64,000 nt of DNA from Pseudokineococcus lusitanus (GTDB taxonomy: Bacteria; Actinomycetota; Actinomycetes; Actinomycetales; Quadrisphaeraceae). Position 1 is the stretch's first letter; the number at the start of each line of letters is the position of its first letter. Where the stretch lies: positions 62,001 to 126,000 of the forward strand of contig NZ_RJKN01000001.1 of the NCBI RefSeq assembly GCF_003751265.1. The letters run 5' to 3'. Under the pieces are notes generated by a model. The model ran no database searches. It was not told where the DNA came from and was given only the letters and a program-made list of their open reading frames with translations. Shown in pieces: positions 50,222 to 59,543 of the stretch. The position numbers and the translations under genes were made by a program.

Positions 50222-52762
50222 ATGACGACCCCCACCCGTGCAGGCCTCGGCCTCGCCGCGAGCGCCGTGCTGGCGCTGACGCTGCTGCCCGGCTCCGCCG
50301 GTGCCGCGGCGCCCGCCGCGCCGCCGCTCGACTACACGATCACCGTCGAGGAGGGTGCCACGGGCCCCGCCATCGACGACACGATGTACGGCGTCTTCTA
50401 CGAGGACATCAACAACGCCGCCGACGGCGGGCTGCACGCCGAGCTCGTGCGCAACCGCTCCTTCGAGTTCAACGGCGCGGACCGGGCGGGCTGGACCGGG
50501 ACGACCGGCTGGGAGCTCGTCGACGGCGGGGGAGCGGCGCCGCCCGCGCTCGTCGTGGACGACGACACCCGCCTCAACGAGAGGAACCGCAACCACTTCC
50601 GGCTCGTCGCCGACGGCGCGGGCGACGGCGTCCGCAACACCGGGTCCGGCAGCGGTGTCGCGCTCAAGGCCGGTGCCACGTACGACTTCTCGGTGTGGGC
50701 CCGCACCTCGACCGCGCAGACGATGACGGTCGCCCTCCAGGGGCCGGGCGGCCGCGCCCTCGGCACCGCCGCGGTGGCCGTCGACGGCAGCGACGAGTGG
50801 AAGCAGTACCGGGCGACCCTCACCGCGAGCGGGACGACCGCCGCCGGCCGCCTCGTCCTGACGGCGGGCGCCGCGTCCGTGGTCGGCCTGGACATGGTCT
50901 CCCTCATGCCGACCGACCGGTGGGTGGGCAAGAACGGCGTCTCGCCCCTGCGCAAGGACCTCGCCCAGAAGATCGCCGACCTGGAGCCCGGCTTCGTGCG
51001 CTTCCCCGGCGGCTGCATCGTCAACGTGGGCAGCATGTACTCCTACGACGCGGAGAACGGCTACCCGCGGGCGCGCTCCTACCAGTGGAAGGACACCGTC
51101 GGGCCGGTCGAGGAGCGGCCGACGAACGCCAACTTCTGGGGCTACAACCAGAGCTACGGGATCGGCTACTACGAGTACTTCACCTTCGCCGAGGACATCG
51201 GGGCGATGCCGCTGCCCGTCGTCCCGGCCCTCGTGACCGGCTGCGGCCAGAACCGCGCCACCGACGACCCCGAGCTCCTGCAGCGCCACATCCAGGACAC
51301 GCTCGACCTCGTCGAGTTCGCCAACGGCGGCGTCGACACCGAGTGGGGCGGCCTGCGGGCGGAGATGGGGCACCCCGAGCCCTTCGGGCTCACCCACATC
51401 GGCGTCGGCAACGAGGAGAACCTGCCGCGGGAGTTCGGCCGGAACTTCCTGCAGTTCGAGGCGGCCATCAAGGCGAAGTACCCGGACATGGTCGTCATCA
51501 GCAACTCGGGCCCGGACGACGAGGGCGCCACCTTCGACGCGCACTGGGACTTCAACCGCGCCAACGACGTCGACATGGTCGACGAGCACTACTACAACAG
51601 CCCCGCCTGGTTCCTCCAGAACAACGACCGCTACGACAGCTACGACCGCGAGGGGCCGGAGGTCTTCCTCGGCGAGTACGCGTCGCTCGACAACCGGTGG
51701 CAGAACAGCCTCGCCGAGGCGGCGTACATGACGGGTCTCGAGCGCAACGCCGACGTCGTCAAGCTGGCCTCGTACGCGCCGCTGCTCGCCGACGTCGACT
51801 CCGCCCAGTGGCGGCCGGACATGATCTGGTTCGACGGGCAGCGCTCGTGGGGCAGCACGTCCTACGAGGTGCAGAAGCTCTTCATGACCAACGTCGGCGA
51901 CGAGGTGGTCCCGTCCGCGGCCACCGGGGCCGTCGTGGAGCCGAAGCCGATCACCGGGGGCGTCGGGCTGTCGACGTGGGCGACCACCGCCGCCTACGAC
52001 GACGTCCGCGTCACCACGCCGGGCGGCGGGACGCTCCTGGCGGACGACTTCTCCGACGGGGACGCCGCCGGCTGGGAGCGGCTCGCGGGCGGCACGTGGT
52101 CGGTCGAGGACGGCCGGTACGTCCAGAGCGACGTCCGCGCCGAGAACACGCTCGTGCGCAGCGGGGACATCACGGCCACGGACTACGACATCTCGCTGAC
52201 GGCGACGAAGACGGCCGGGGCCGAGGGCTTCCTCGTCGGCTTCGGCGTGCAGGGCAGCGGCGACTACTACTGGTGGAACATCGGCGGCTGGGGCAACACC
52301 CGCAGCGTCGTCGAGAAGGCCACGGGCGGCGCCAAGCAGATCGTCCACGAGGGCGCGCACCAGCGCGTCGAGGACGGCCGGACCTACGACGTCGAGGTCC
52401 AGGTGCGGGGCACCACGGTCACGCTCCTGCTCGACGGCCAGGAGTGGGGCAGCTTCACCGACGACGCGGTGAGCGAGCCCTTCGCCCACGTCGTCACGGA
52501 GGACGCCGCGACGGGCGACCTGCTCGTCAAGGTCGTCAACGCCCAGGACCGCGCCGCCCGCACGACGCTCGACCTCGGCGACGACCGACGCCTGGCCCGC
52601 CGCGCGCAGATGACCGTCCTCCAGGGCGACCCGCTGCAGCAGAACACCCGCTCGGCGCAGCCGATCAAGCCCGTCACCACGACGGTGAGCCGTATCTCGA
52701 GCACCTTCACGCGGACGTTCCCCGCGAACTCCGTCACCGTCCTCCGCATCCCGACGAGGTGA
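50222..52762 (+). CDS. Secreted GH51 alpha-L-arabinofuranosidase
   Basis: Removes terminal alpha-L-arabinofuranosyl units from arabinan and arabinoxylan outside the cell. A 29-residue Sec signal peptide ends at AGAAA. The order is: N-terminal catalytic barrel start (YGVFYEDIN), an inserted carbohydrate-binding-like jelly roll (about residues 75-230), the rest of the barrel with acid/base Glu398 in VGNEEN and nucleophile Glu485 in LGEYAS, then a C-terminal beta-sandwich interrupted by a LamG/DUF1080-like segment (about 595-755). Length 846. ATG 50222 follows GGAGGGAC. The next gene starts 8 bases behind or overlaps. Confidence 0.93.
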   Translation: MTTPTRAGLGLAASAVLALTLLPGSAGAAAPAAPPLDYTITVEEGATGPAIDDTMYGVFYEDINNAADGGLHAELVRNRSFEFNGADRAGWTGTTGWELVDGGGAAPPALVVDDDTRLNERNRNHFRLVADGAGDGVRNTGSGSGVALKAGATYDFSVWARTSTAQTMTVALQGPGGRALGTAAVAVDGSDEWKQYRATLTASGTTAAGRLVLTAGAASVVGLDMVSLMPTDRWVGKNGVSPLRKDLAQKIADLEPGFVRFPGGCIVNVGSMYSYDAENGYPRARSYQWKDTVGPVEERPTNANFWGYNQSYGIGYYEYFTFAEDIGAMPLPVVPALVTGCGQNRATDDPELLQRHIQDTLDLVEFANGGVDTEWGGLRAEMGHPEPFGLTHIGVGNEENLPREFGRNFLQFEAAIKAKYPDMVVISNSGPDDEGATFDAHWDFNRANDVDMVDEHYYNSPAWFLQNNDRYDSYDREGPEVFLGEYASLDNRWQNSLAEAAYMTGLERNADVVKLASYAPLLADVDSAQWRPDMIWFDGQRSWGSTSYEVQKLFMTNVGDEVVPSAATGAVVEPKPITGGVGLSTWATTAAYDDVRVTTPGGGTLLADDFSDGDAAGWERLAGGTWSVEDGRYVQSDVRAENTLVRSGDITATDYDISLTATKTAGAEGFLVGFGVQGSGDYYWWNIGGWGNTRSVVEKATGGAKQIVHEGAHQRVEDGRTYDVEVQVRGTTVTLLLDGQEWGSFTDDAVSEPFAHVVTEDAATGDLLVKVVNAQDRAARTTLDLGDDRRLARRAQMTVLQGDPLQQNTRSAQPIKPVTTTVSRISSTFTRTFPANSVTVLRIPTR

Positions 52763-52770
52763 GCCGCACC

Positions 52771-54270
52771 ATGGACACGACCACCACCACCGTCACCGAC
52801 GGCCCGGGCGGCCCGTCCCGCCGCAGCATGCTGATGGCCGGCCTCGGCCTCGGCGCCCTGGCCCCGCTCGGCCTCGCCGCGACGGCGGGCCCCGCCGCCG
52901 CGGCGGCCGCACCGCAGCCCGTCCTCACCGACGCGCAGGTCTACGGCGTCACCACGCGCGACCCGCTCGTGCTGAACCGCGCGGACCCCTTCGTCACCCC
53001 CCGCACCGACGGCACGTACTTCTTCACCGGCTCGGTGCCCGAGTACGACCGCCTCGTCGTCCGCGGCGCCCCCACCCTCGAGGGCCTCGCCGACGCCGAG
53101 GAGAGCGTCATCTGGCGGCGCCCGACGAGCGGCGTCACGGGCGGGTACGTCTGGGCCCCGGAGCTCCACCGCATCGACGGCCGCTGGTACGTCTACTTCG
53201 CCGCCGGCGACGCCGGGGCGCCCTTCGACATCCGGATGTACGTCGTCGAGTCGGCGTTGGCCGACCCGCGCGACCCCGCCGGCTGGTCGGCGCCGCGCGA
53301 GGTGACGACGCCGTGGGGGTCCTTCAAGCTCGACGCGACGACCTTCGCCCACCGCGGGCAGCGCTACTACGTCTGGGCCCAGGCCGAGCCGGAGATCGCG
53401 GTCAACACGAGCCTCTACATCGCCCGGATGTCCTCGCCCTCCGACATCGCGGACGAGCCCGTCCGCATCTCGACGCCGACGCTGGCGTGGGAGCGGCAGG
53501 GGTTCGCCGTCAACGAGGGGGCCGCGGTCCTCGTCCGGAACGGCCGGGTCTTCATGACCTACTCGGCGAGCGCCACGGACGCGCGGTACGCGATGGGCCT
53601 GCTGACGGCCGACGAGGACGCGGACCTGCTCGACCCGGCGTCCTGGTCGAAGTCGCCGGAGCCGGTCTTCCGCAGCCACGCGCCGACGTCGCGCTTCGGC
53701 CCCGGGCACAACTCCTTCACGACGACGCCCGAGGGCCTCGACGTCATGGTGTTCCACGCCCGGGACTACGAGCAGATCACCGGCGACCCGCTGTTCGACC
53801 CGAACCGGCACGCCCGCGTCCAGCGGCTGTACTGGGCGCACGACGGCACGCCCCTCTTCGGCGTCCCCCTCGGGGCGGGCGCGGCGCCGCCCGTGCGGCT
53901 GTCGCCGGTGGCGCGGCCGCAGTCCTTCGTCCGCCACCGCGGCGACGTCGTGTCGGTCGACCCGAACGTGCGCGAGCTGGGGCAGACCCAGTGGCGCCTC
54001 GTGCCCGGCCTCGACGGCGGGGCCACCGTGTCGGTCGAGTCCGCGGACACGCCCGGCTCGTACCTGCGCGTCGTCGACGGCACCGTCCGGCTCGAGGCGC
54101 TCGCGGCCGGCGCGGAGGGGGCGGCGCAGGCGTCCTTCCTGCGCACCACCGACGAGCGGGGGACGGCGCTGCAGCTGGTCGGCGACCCCCGGGGCGGATG
54201 GCTGCGGCACGGCTCCCGCACGCTGACGACGGGCCGCCAGGGCGCGCTCAGCTGGTTCGCCCTCTCCTAG
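52771..54270 (+). CDS. Secreted GH43 arabinosidase with AbfB-like C-terminal domain
   Basis: Predicted arabinan-active glycosidase of 499 residues. A twin-arginine signal is visible (PSRRSMLMAGLGL, then a hydrophobic run ending at AAAAA), so it is exported folded. The five-blade propeller shows the GH43 triad: Asp72 in RADPFV, Asp188 in KLDATTF and Glu249 in VNEGAAV. From about residue 375 a beta-trefoil-like domain (SFVRHRG, then SYLRVVDG) resembles arabinose-binding AbfB/CBM42. ATG 52771 has GAGGTG 9 nt upstream; an in-frame GTG at 52759 overlapping the GH51 stop (GTGA) is an equal alternative. Stop is TAG, rare in this window. Confidence 0.88.
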   Translation: MDTTTTTVTDGPGGPSRRSMLMAGLGLGALAPLGLAATAGPAAAAAAPQPVLTDAQVYGVTTRDPLVLNRADPFVTPRTDGTYFFTGSVPEYDRLVVRGAPTLEGLADAEESVIWRRPTSGVTGGYVWAPELHRIDGRWYVYFAAGDAGAPFDIRMYVVESALADPRDPAGWSAPREVTTPWGSFKLDATTFAHRGQRYYVWAQAEPEIAVNTSLYIARMSSPSDIADEPVRISTPTLAWERQGFAVNEGAAVLVRNGRVFMTYSASATDARYAMGLLTADEDADLLDPASWSKSPEPVFRSHAPTSRFGPGHNSFTTTPEGLDVMVFHARDYEQITGDPLFDPNRHARVQRLYWAHDGTPLFGVPLGAGAAPPVRLSPVARPQSFVRHRGDVVSVDPNVRELGQTQWRLVPGLDGGATVSVESADTPGSYLRVVDGTVRLEALAAGAEGAAQASFLRTTDERGTALQLVGDPRGGWLRHGSRTLTTGRQGALSWFALS

Positions 54271-54289
54271 AGCGGGCGCCGCAGCGGGT

Positions 54290-54329
54290 CACCGCGGACG
54301 GGACGGCGGACGCCGTCCCGCCCGCGGTG
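54290..54329 (+). terminator. Hairpin terminator behind the GH43 gene
   Basis: An 18-bp stem (54290-54307 and 54312-54329) with one mismatch and a GGAC loop begins 20 bases past the stop. Confidence 0.75.
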
Positions 54330-54410
54330 GTGCGCCCGCACGGCCGGCACCGGCGGACGCCGCCGTCAACACCGTTGCCGAAGCGCAACATGCGACATGT
54401 CCCGAAGTGC

Positions 54411-54438
54411 TTGACGACGACCGATGTGAACGTTCACT
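54411..54438 (+). promoter_or_regulatory. Promoter and LacI-type operator of the sugar importer operon
   Basis: TTGACG (54411-54416) and TTCACT (54433-54438) are spaced 16 bases. The perfect palindrome GTGAACGTTCAC (54426-54437) covers the spacer and -10, a classic repressor position. The leader to the binding-protein gene is about 100 nt. Confidence 0.65.
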
Positions 54439-54546
54439 CTTGCTCCTGCGACCGCAAGGGTGCGGCGCAGCAGGGGGTCCGCGAGGAGGCGGGCGCCCCT
54501 CCACCACCGGCTCCTCGAGGGAGCCCCCACCGTCTGGAGGACCACG

Positions 54547-55545
54547 GTGCTCACCACCACCACCCGCGCGGCCGCCGCCGCTGCCGCCGCCACGCTCGTC
54601 CTCGCCCTCTCGGCCTGCGGCTCGGGCGGCGACGCCCCGGCCGCCGGCGGGGGCGCGGGCGGCGACGACGACGCGATCGTCATGGGCTTCGCCCAGGTCG
54701 GCGCGGAGAGCGGCTGGCGCACCGCCAACACCGCCTCGATCCAGCAGGCCGCCGAGGAGGCCGGCGTCGAGCTGCAGTTCTCGGACGCGCAGCAGCGACA
54801 GGAGAACCAGATCCAGGCGATCCGCTCCTACATCCAGCAGCAGGTCGACGTCATCGCCTTCAGCCCCGTCGTCGAGACCGGCTGGGACACGGTGCTGCAG
54901 GAGGCCAAGCGGGCCCAGATCCCCGTCATCCTCACCGACCGCGCCGTCGACTCCCAGGACGACACCCTCTACGAGACCTTCCTCGGCTCGGACTTCGTCC
55001 TCGAGGGTGAGAAGGCCGGCGAGTGGCTCGTGGAGAACACGCAGGGCGAGGACCAGGTCAACGTCGTCGAGCTCCAGGGCACGACGGGCGCGGCCCCGGC
55101 CATCGACCGCAAGGAGGGCTTCGAGTCCGCCATCGCCGACGCGGGCAACATCGAGATCGTCGCCTCGCAGACCGGCGACTTCACCCGCTCCGGCGGCCGC
55201 GAGGTCATGGAGGCCTTCCTCCAGAGCCAGCCGGACATCGACGTCGTCTACGCCCACAACGACGACATGGGCCTCGGTGCCATCGAGGCCATCGAGGCGG
55301 CCGGCAAGGTGCCCGGCCAGGACATCCGGATCATCACCGTCGACGCCGTCAAGGACGGCATGACGGCGCTGTCCGAGGGCAAGATCAACTTCATCGTCGA
55401 GTGCAACCCGCTGCTCGGCGACCAGCTCATGGAGCTCGCCGAGCAGGTCGTCGCCGGCGAGGAGGTCGAGAAGCGCGTCCTCGTCGAGGAGAGCACCTTC
55501 ACGCAGGAGCAGGCCGCCGAGGTCCTCGCCGACCGCCAGTACTGA
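54547..55545 (+). CDS. ytfQ: Sugar ABC importer, substrate-binding lipoprotein (YtfQ type)
   Basis: Captures a furanose sugar outside the membrane. The 332-residue product has a signal peptide ending in the lipobox LSACG and a periplasmic-binding fold starting at IVMGFAQVGAESGWR, the YtfQ signature. Other family blocks: FSDAQQRQENQIQAIRSY, LTDRAV and AHNDDMGLGA. YtfQ of Escherichia coli binds galactofuranose; with GH51 and GH43 enzymes beside it, arabinofuranose or arabinose is the better guess here. GTG 54547 follows GGAGG at 6 nt. A large hairpin separates it from the ATPase gene. Confidence 0.9.
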   Translation: MLTTTTRAAAAAAAATLVLALSACGSGGDAPAAGGGAGGDDDAIVMGFAQVGAESGWRTANTASIQQAAEEAGVELQFSDAQQRQENQIQAIRSYIQQQVDVIAFSPVVETGWDTVLQEAKRAQIPVILTDRAVDSQDDTLYETFLGSDFVLEGEKAGEWLVENTQGEDQVNVVELQGTTGAAPAIDRKEGFESAIADAGNIEIVASQTGDFTRSGGREVMEAFLQSQPDIDVVYAHNDDMGLGAIEAIEAAGKVPGQDIRIITVDAVKDGMTALSEGKINFIVECNPLLGDQLMELAEQVVAGEEVEKRVLVEESTFTQEQAAEVLADRQY

Positions 55546-55577
55546 GCCCGCCCCGACCGCAGCACGCACCACGGGCG

Positions 55578-55635
55578 GCACCGCGCGCGGCGTCGCCCCC
55601 CGGACCACGGTCCCGGGGGCGGCGCCGCGCGGTGC
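55578..55635 (+). promoter_or_regulatory. Intercistronic hairpin between ytfQ and ytfR
   Basis: Arms 55578-55605 and 55610-55635 pair over about 25 bases with one mismatch and two bulged bases. Such structures after a binding-protein gene usually stabilise its mRNA or act as a partial terminator, so that the binding protein is made in excess. Confidence 0.6.
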
Positions 55636-55681
55636 GGGCCCGGGCACCCCACCGGACCGCCGGAAGGACGCGGAGACGGCC

Positions 55682-57319
55682 ATGAGCACACCAGCAGCAG
55701 CACCCGTCGTGGACGGGGCGCGCGCCCCCGGCAGCCCGGGCGCGGAGCCCGCGCCCGTCCTGCAGGCCCGGGGCCTGTCGATCGAGTTCCCCGGCGTGAA
55801 GGCCCTCCAGGAGGTCGACTTCCGCCTCCTGCCCGGCGAGGTCCACGCCCTCATGGGGGAGAACGGCGCCGGGAAGTCCACGCTCATCAAGTGCGTGACC
55901 GGCGTCTACACGCCCACGGCCGGCGAGGTCCTCCTCGACGGCCGTCCCGTCTCCTTCGCGGTGCCCGCCGCCGCCCAGCAGGCCGGCGTGAGCACCGTGT
56001 ACCAGGAGGTCAACCTCTGCACGAACCTCACCGTCGCGGAGAACATCCTCCTCGGCCGTGAGCCCCGGCGGCTCGGCATGGTCGACGGCCGCGGCATGCG
56101 CGCCCGGGCCGGGGAGGTGCTGGCCCGGATGGGGCTGGCGGTCGACCCCGCGTCGACGCTCGGCAGCCACCCCATCGCCGTGCAGCAGCTCGTCGCCATC
56201 GCCCGCGCCATCGCCGTCGACGCGCGCGTCCTCGTCCTCGACGAGCCGACGTCCAGCCTGGACGCCGACGAGGTGGCCGAGCTCTTCCGCGTCGTGCGGG
56301 ACCTGCGCGACCGGGGCGTCGCGATCCTCTTCGTCAGCCACTTCATCGAGCAGGTCTTCGAGATCTCCGACCGCATCACCGTCCTCCGCAACGGGCGGCT
56401 CGTGGGGGAGCACCACGTCTCGCAGACGTCGCGGCGCCAGCTCGTCGGCGAGATGCTCGGCCGCGAGCTCGCCGCCGTCGAGCAGGTCGGCCGCCGCGCC
56501 GAGGACGCCGCCACGCCCGACGCCGCCGAGCCGGTGCTGCGCGCGACCGGCCTCGGACGCCGCGGGGGCGTCGAGCCCTTCGACCTCGAGGTCCGCCCCG
56601 GCGAGGTCGTCGGCCTCGCCGGCCTCCTCGGCTCGGGACGCACCGAGCTCGTCCGGCTGCTCTTCGGCGCCGACCGGCCGGACAGCGGCGAGCTCCTCGT
56701 CGACGGCCGCCGCCTCGGCGCGGGCCCCCGCGCCGCCATCGACGCCGGCATCGCCTTCTGCTCCGAGGACCGCAAGGCCGAGGGCGTCGTCGGCGACCTG
56801 TCGGTGCGCGACAACCTCGTCCTCGCCCTGCAGGCGAGCCGCGGCTGGATGCGCCCGCTGCCGCAGCGGACGAAGGACGCCCTCGTCGACGAGTACATCG
56901 GCCGGCTGGACCTGCGGCCGGCGTCGCCGGACACGCTCGTGCGCAACCTGTCCGGCGGCAACCAGCAGAAGGTGCTGCTGGCGCGCTGGCTCGTGACGAA
57001 GCCCCGCCTCCTCATCCTCGACGAGCCCACGCGCGGCATCGACATCGGCGCCAAGACGCAGATCGCGCAGCTCGTCACCGAGCTCGCCGCGGCGGGCACC
57101 GCCGTCGTCTTCATCTCCGCTGAGCTCGAGGAGGTGCTGCGCCTGGCGAACCGGGTCGTCGTCATGAAGGACCGCCGCAAGATCGCCGAGCTGCCGGGCG
57201 GCGCCACCGTCGACGAGGTCATGGGCCTGGTCGCCCGGTCCGAGGACGAGGCCGCCGCGCCGCAGCCCCCCACCACCCCGCAGGCCGCCGACGGCCACGA
57301 CGTCCGGAGGGTCCCGTGA
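55682..57319 (+). CDS. ytfR: Sugar ABC importer, double ATPase subunit (YtfR type)
   Basis: Energises the importer. The 545-residue product contains two ABC domains: the first with GENGAGKSTLIK and Walker B LVLDEPTSSLD; the second with a degenerate Walker A (GLLGSGRTELVRLL) and an intact signature LSGGNQQKVLLARWL and Walker B LILDEPTRGID. This asymmetry is normal for the carbohydrate-uptake-2 (CUT2) class. ATG 55682 is preceded by GGAAGGACGCGGAG. Its stop overlaps the ytfT start (GTGA). Confidence 0.94.
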   Translation: MSTPAAAPVVDGARAPGSPGAEPAPVLQARGLSIEFPGVKALQEVDFRLLPGEVHALMGENGAGKSTLIKCVTGVYTPTAGEVLLDGRPVSFAVPAAAQQAGVSTVYQEVNLCTNLTVAENILLGREPRRLGMVDGRGMRARAGEVLARMGLAVDPASTLGSHPIAVQQLVAIARAIAVDARVLVLDEPTSSLDADEVAELFRVVRDLRDRGVAILFVSHFIEQVFEISDRITVLRNGRLVGEHHVSQTSRRQLVGEMLGRELAAVEQVGRRAEDAATPDAAEPVLRATGLGRRGGVEPFDLEVRPGEVVGLAGLLGSGRTELVRLLFGADRPDSGELLVDGRRLGAGPRAAIDAGIAFCSEDRKAEGVVGDLSVRDNLVLALQASRGWMRPLPQRTKDALVDEYIGRLDLRPASPDTLVRNLSGGNQQKVLLARWLVTKPRLLILDEPTRGIDIGAKTQIAQLVTELAAAGTAVVFISAELEEVLRLANRVVVMKDRRKIAELPGGATVDEVMGLVARSEDEAAAPQPPTTPQAADGHDVRRVP

Positions 57320-58485
57320 GCACCACCCCCACCAGCCCGGCGCCGGGGACCACCGGTCGGGCCGCCCGCGGGGACGGCCCGGGCCGCCTCCAGCGCGTCA
57401 CCGGCAGCCGCCTGCTGTGGCCCGTCCTCGCCCTGGTCGCCCTGCTCGCGCTCAACACCGCGGTCAACCCGGGCTTCCTGTCCGTCGAGCTCCGCGACGG
57501 CCGGCTCTTCGGCAGCCTCGTCGACATCCTCAAGAACGGCGCCCCGATCCTCCTCGTGGCGGTCGGCATGACCCTCGTCATCGCGACCCGGGGCATCGAC
57601 CTGTCGGTCGGCGCGGTCGTCGCCATCGCGGGGTCGGTGGCCTGCGTGATGATCGCCGCGTCGCCGGACCCCACCAGCCCGGCCGCCGCGCTCGTCGCCA
57701 TGACCACCGCCGTGGCCGTCTGCGTGCTGCTCGGGCTGTGGAACGGCTTCCTCGTCGCCGTGCTCGGCATCCAGCCGATCATCGCCACGCTCGTCCTCAT
57801 GACCGCCGGCCGGGGTGTCGCCCAGCTCATCACCGACGGCCAGATCGTCACGGTGAACAACGACACCTTCACCGCCGTGGGGGCCGGCTTCCTCGTCCTG
57901 CCTGTCCCGATCCTCATCAGCCTCGCCGTCCTCGTCGCCGTCGGGCTCGTCACCCGGCGCACCGCCCTCGGCCTCTTCGTCGAGTCGGTCGGCATCAACC
58001 CGGAGGCGAGCCGGCTCGCCGGGGTCCGCTCGCGGACGATCCTCTGGACCGTCTACGTCTTCTCCGGCCTGTGCGCCGGCGTCGCCGGGCTCATGGTCAG
58101 CGCCAACGTCAACGCGGCCGACGCCAACAACGCGGGCCTGTGGATCGAGCTGGACGCGATCCTCGCCGTCGTCATCGGGGGCACCTCCCTCGCCGGCGGC
58201 CGCTACTCGCTCACCGGGACGCTCGTCGGCGCCATGATCATCCAGACGCTCACGACGACCGTGTACTCCATCGGCGTCCCGCCCGAGGTGACGCTCGTCT
58301 TCAAGGCCGTCGTCGTCATCGCGCTGTTCCTGTCCCAGTCGCCGGCGGCGCGGGGCGCCCTGCGGCCCCGCCGACGCCGTCCCCGGCCCGCCCCGGCCGG
58401 CGGTCCCCCCGCGGGGGACCCCCCCGCCGCGGCCGGCAGCACCGGCGCCCCCGCACGCCCCGAGCAGAAGGTGGGTCAGCGATGA
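57316..58485 (+). CDS. ytfT: Sugar ABC importer permease 1 (YtfT type)
   Basis: One of two membrane subunits of the CUT2-class importer; 389 residues with about eight to ten helices. The family block LVAVGMTLVIATRGIDLSVGAV is at residues 75-97 and LDAILAVVIGGTSLAGGRYS near residue 280. C-terminal 45 residues are Pro/Ala-rich and unconserved. GTG 57316 and the ATGA junction to yjfF show strict coupling. Confidence 0.93.
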   Translation: MSTTPTSPAPGTTGRAARGDGPGRLQRVTGSRLLWPVLALVALLALNTAVNPGFLSVELRDGRLFGSLVDILKNGAPILLVAVGMTLVIATRGIDLSVGAVVAIAGSVACVMIAASPDPTSPAAALVAMTTAVAVCVLLGLWNGFLVAVLGIQPIIATLVLMTAGRGVAQLITDGQIVTVNNDTFTAVGAGFLVLPVPILISLAVLVAVGLVTRRTALGLFVESVGINPEASRLAGVRSRTILWTVYVFSGLCAGVAGLMVSANVNAADANNAGLWIELDAILAVVIGGTSLAGGRYSLTGTLVGAMIIQTLTTTVYSIGVPPEVTLVFKAVVVIALFLSQSPAARGALRPRRRRPRPAPAGGPPAGDPPAAAGSTGAPARPEQKVGQR

Positions 58486-59543
58486 GCAGCGACCTCCGTC
58501 ACCGCCCGACCGGCGCCCCCGGCGTCCCCGGCGGGGTCCCCGGGGGCACGGCCGCCCGCGACGCGAGGGGGCACGGCGTCCGCGGCTGGGTGGACGCGCG
58601 GTCGCGCTTCGTCCCCGTCGTGGCGACGCTCGTCCTGTTCCTCGTCATGTTCGCCACGGGCTCGGTGCGGCACGAGAACTTCGGCTCGCCGCAGGTCTTC
58701 GCCAACCTCTTCATCGACAACGCGCACCTCATCGTGCTGGCGGTGGGGATGACCTTCGTCATCCTCACGGGCGGGATCGACCTGTCGGTCGCCTCGGTGC
58801 TGGCCCTGTCGGCCATGGTCGCGGCCGCGGGCCTCGAGGCGGGCTGGTCCGCGCCACTCGTCGTCGTGCTCGTCCTCGTCATGGGGGCGACCTTCGGGCT
58901 GCTGCAGGGCCTGGTCATCCACTACCTCGACGTCCAGCCCTTCATCGTCACCCTCGCCGGCCTCTTCCTCGCCCGCGGGCTCTGCTACGTCATCTCGACC
59001 GACGCGATCTCCATCCAGGACGAGACGTTCCGCGCGGTGGCCGGGACGTACTACCCGCTGACGGACGCCGTGACCATCACGCCCAACGTCCTCGTGGCCC
59101 TCGTCGTCGTCGTGGTCGCCGTCGTCGTGCTGCACCTCACCCGCTTCGGCCGGACGATCTACGCCGTCGGCGGCGGGCAGGCGTCGGCCACGCTCATGGG
59201 CCTGCCCGTGGCCCGGGCCCGCGTGGGCGCCTACGCCATCAGCGGCCTCTGCGCGGCGATCTCCGGCCTGCTCTTCAGCATCTACTCGCTGTCCGGCTAC
59301 AGCCTCACGGCGCTGGGCCTCGAGCTCGACGCCATCGCGGCGGTCGTCATCGGCGGCACGCTGCTCTCCGGCGGCGTCGGCTTCGTGCTCGGCTCCGTGC
59401 TCGGCGTGCTCGTCCTCGGGGTGATCCAGACCCTCATCTCGTTCGAGGGCACCCTCAGCTCCTGGTGGACGCGGATCTTCGTCGGCGCGCTGCTGCTCGT
59501 CTTCGTCGTCCTCCAGCGCGTCGTCGTCCGCCGACGGCGGTGA
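58482..59543 (+). CDS. yjfF: Sugar ABC importer permease 2 (YjfF type)
   Basis: Second permease, so the channel is a heterodimer as in the Escherichia coli YtfQRT-YjfF galactofuranose system. 353 residues; blocks LAVGMTFVILTGGIDLSVASV, LDVQPFIVTLAGLFLARG and LDAIAAVVIGGTLLSGGVG are in the expected order. The presence of two different permease genes, and not one, is what points to the Ytf type among CUT2 importers. The stop overlaps the repressor start (GTGA). Confidence 0.93.
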   Translation: MSSDLRHRPTGAPGVPGGVPGGTAARDARGHGVRGWVDARSRFVPVVATLVLFLVMFATGSVRHENFGSPQVFANLFIDNAHLIVLAVGMTFVILTGGIDLSVASVLALSAMVAAAGLEAGWSAPLVVVLVLVMGATFGLLQGLVIHYLDVQPFIVTLAGLFLARGLCYVISTDAISIQDETFRAVAGTYYPLTDAVTITPNVLVALVVVVVAVVVLHLTRFGRTIYAVGGGQASATLMGLPVARARVGAYAISGLCAAISGLLFSIYSLSGYSLTALGLELDAIAAVVIGGTLLSGGVGFVLGSVLGVLVLGVIQTLISFEGTLSSWWTRIFVGALLLVFVVLQRVVVRRRR

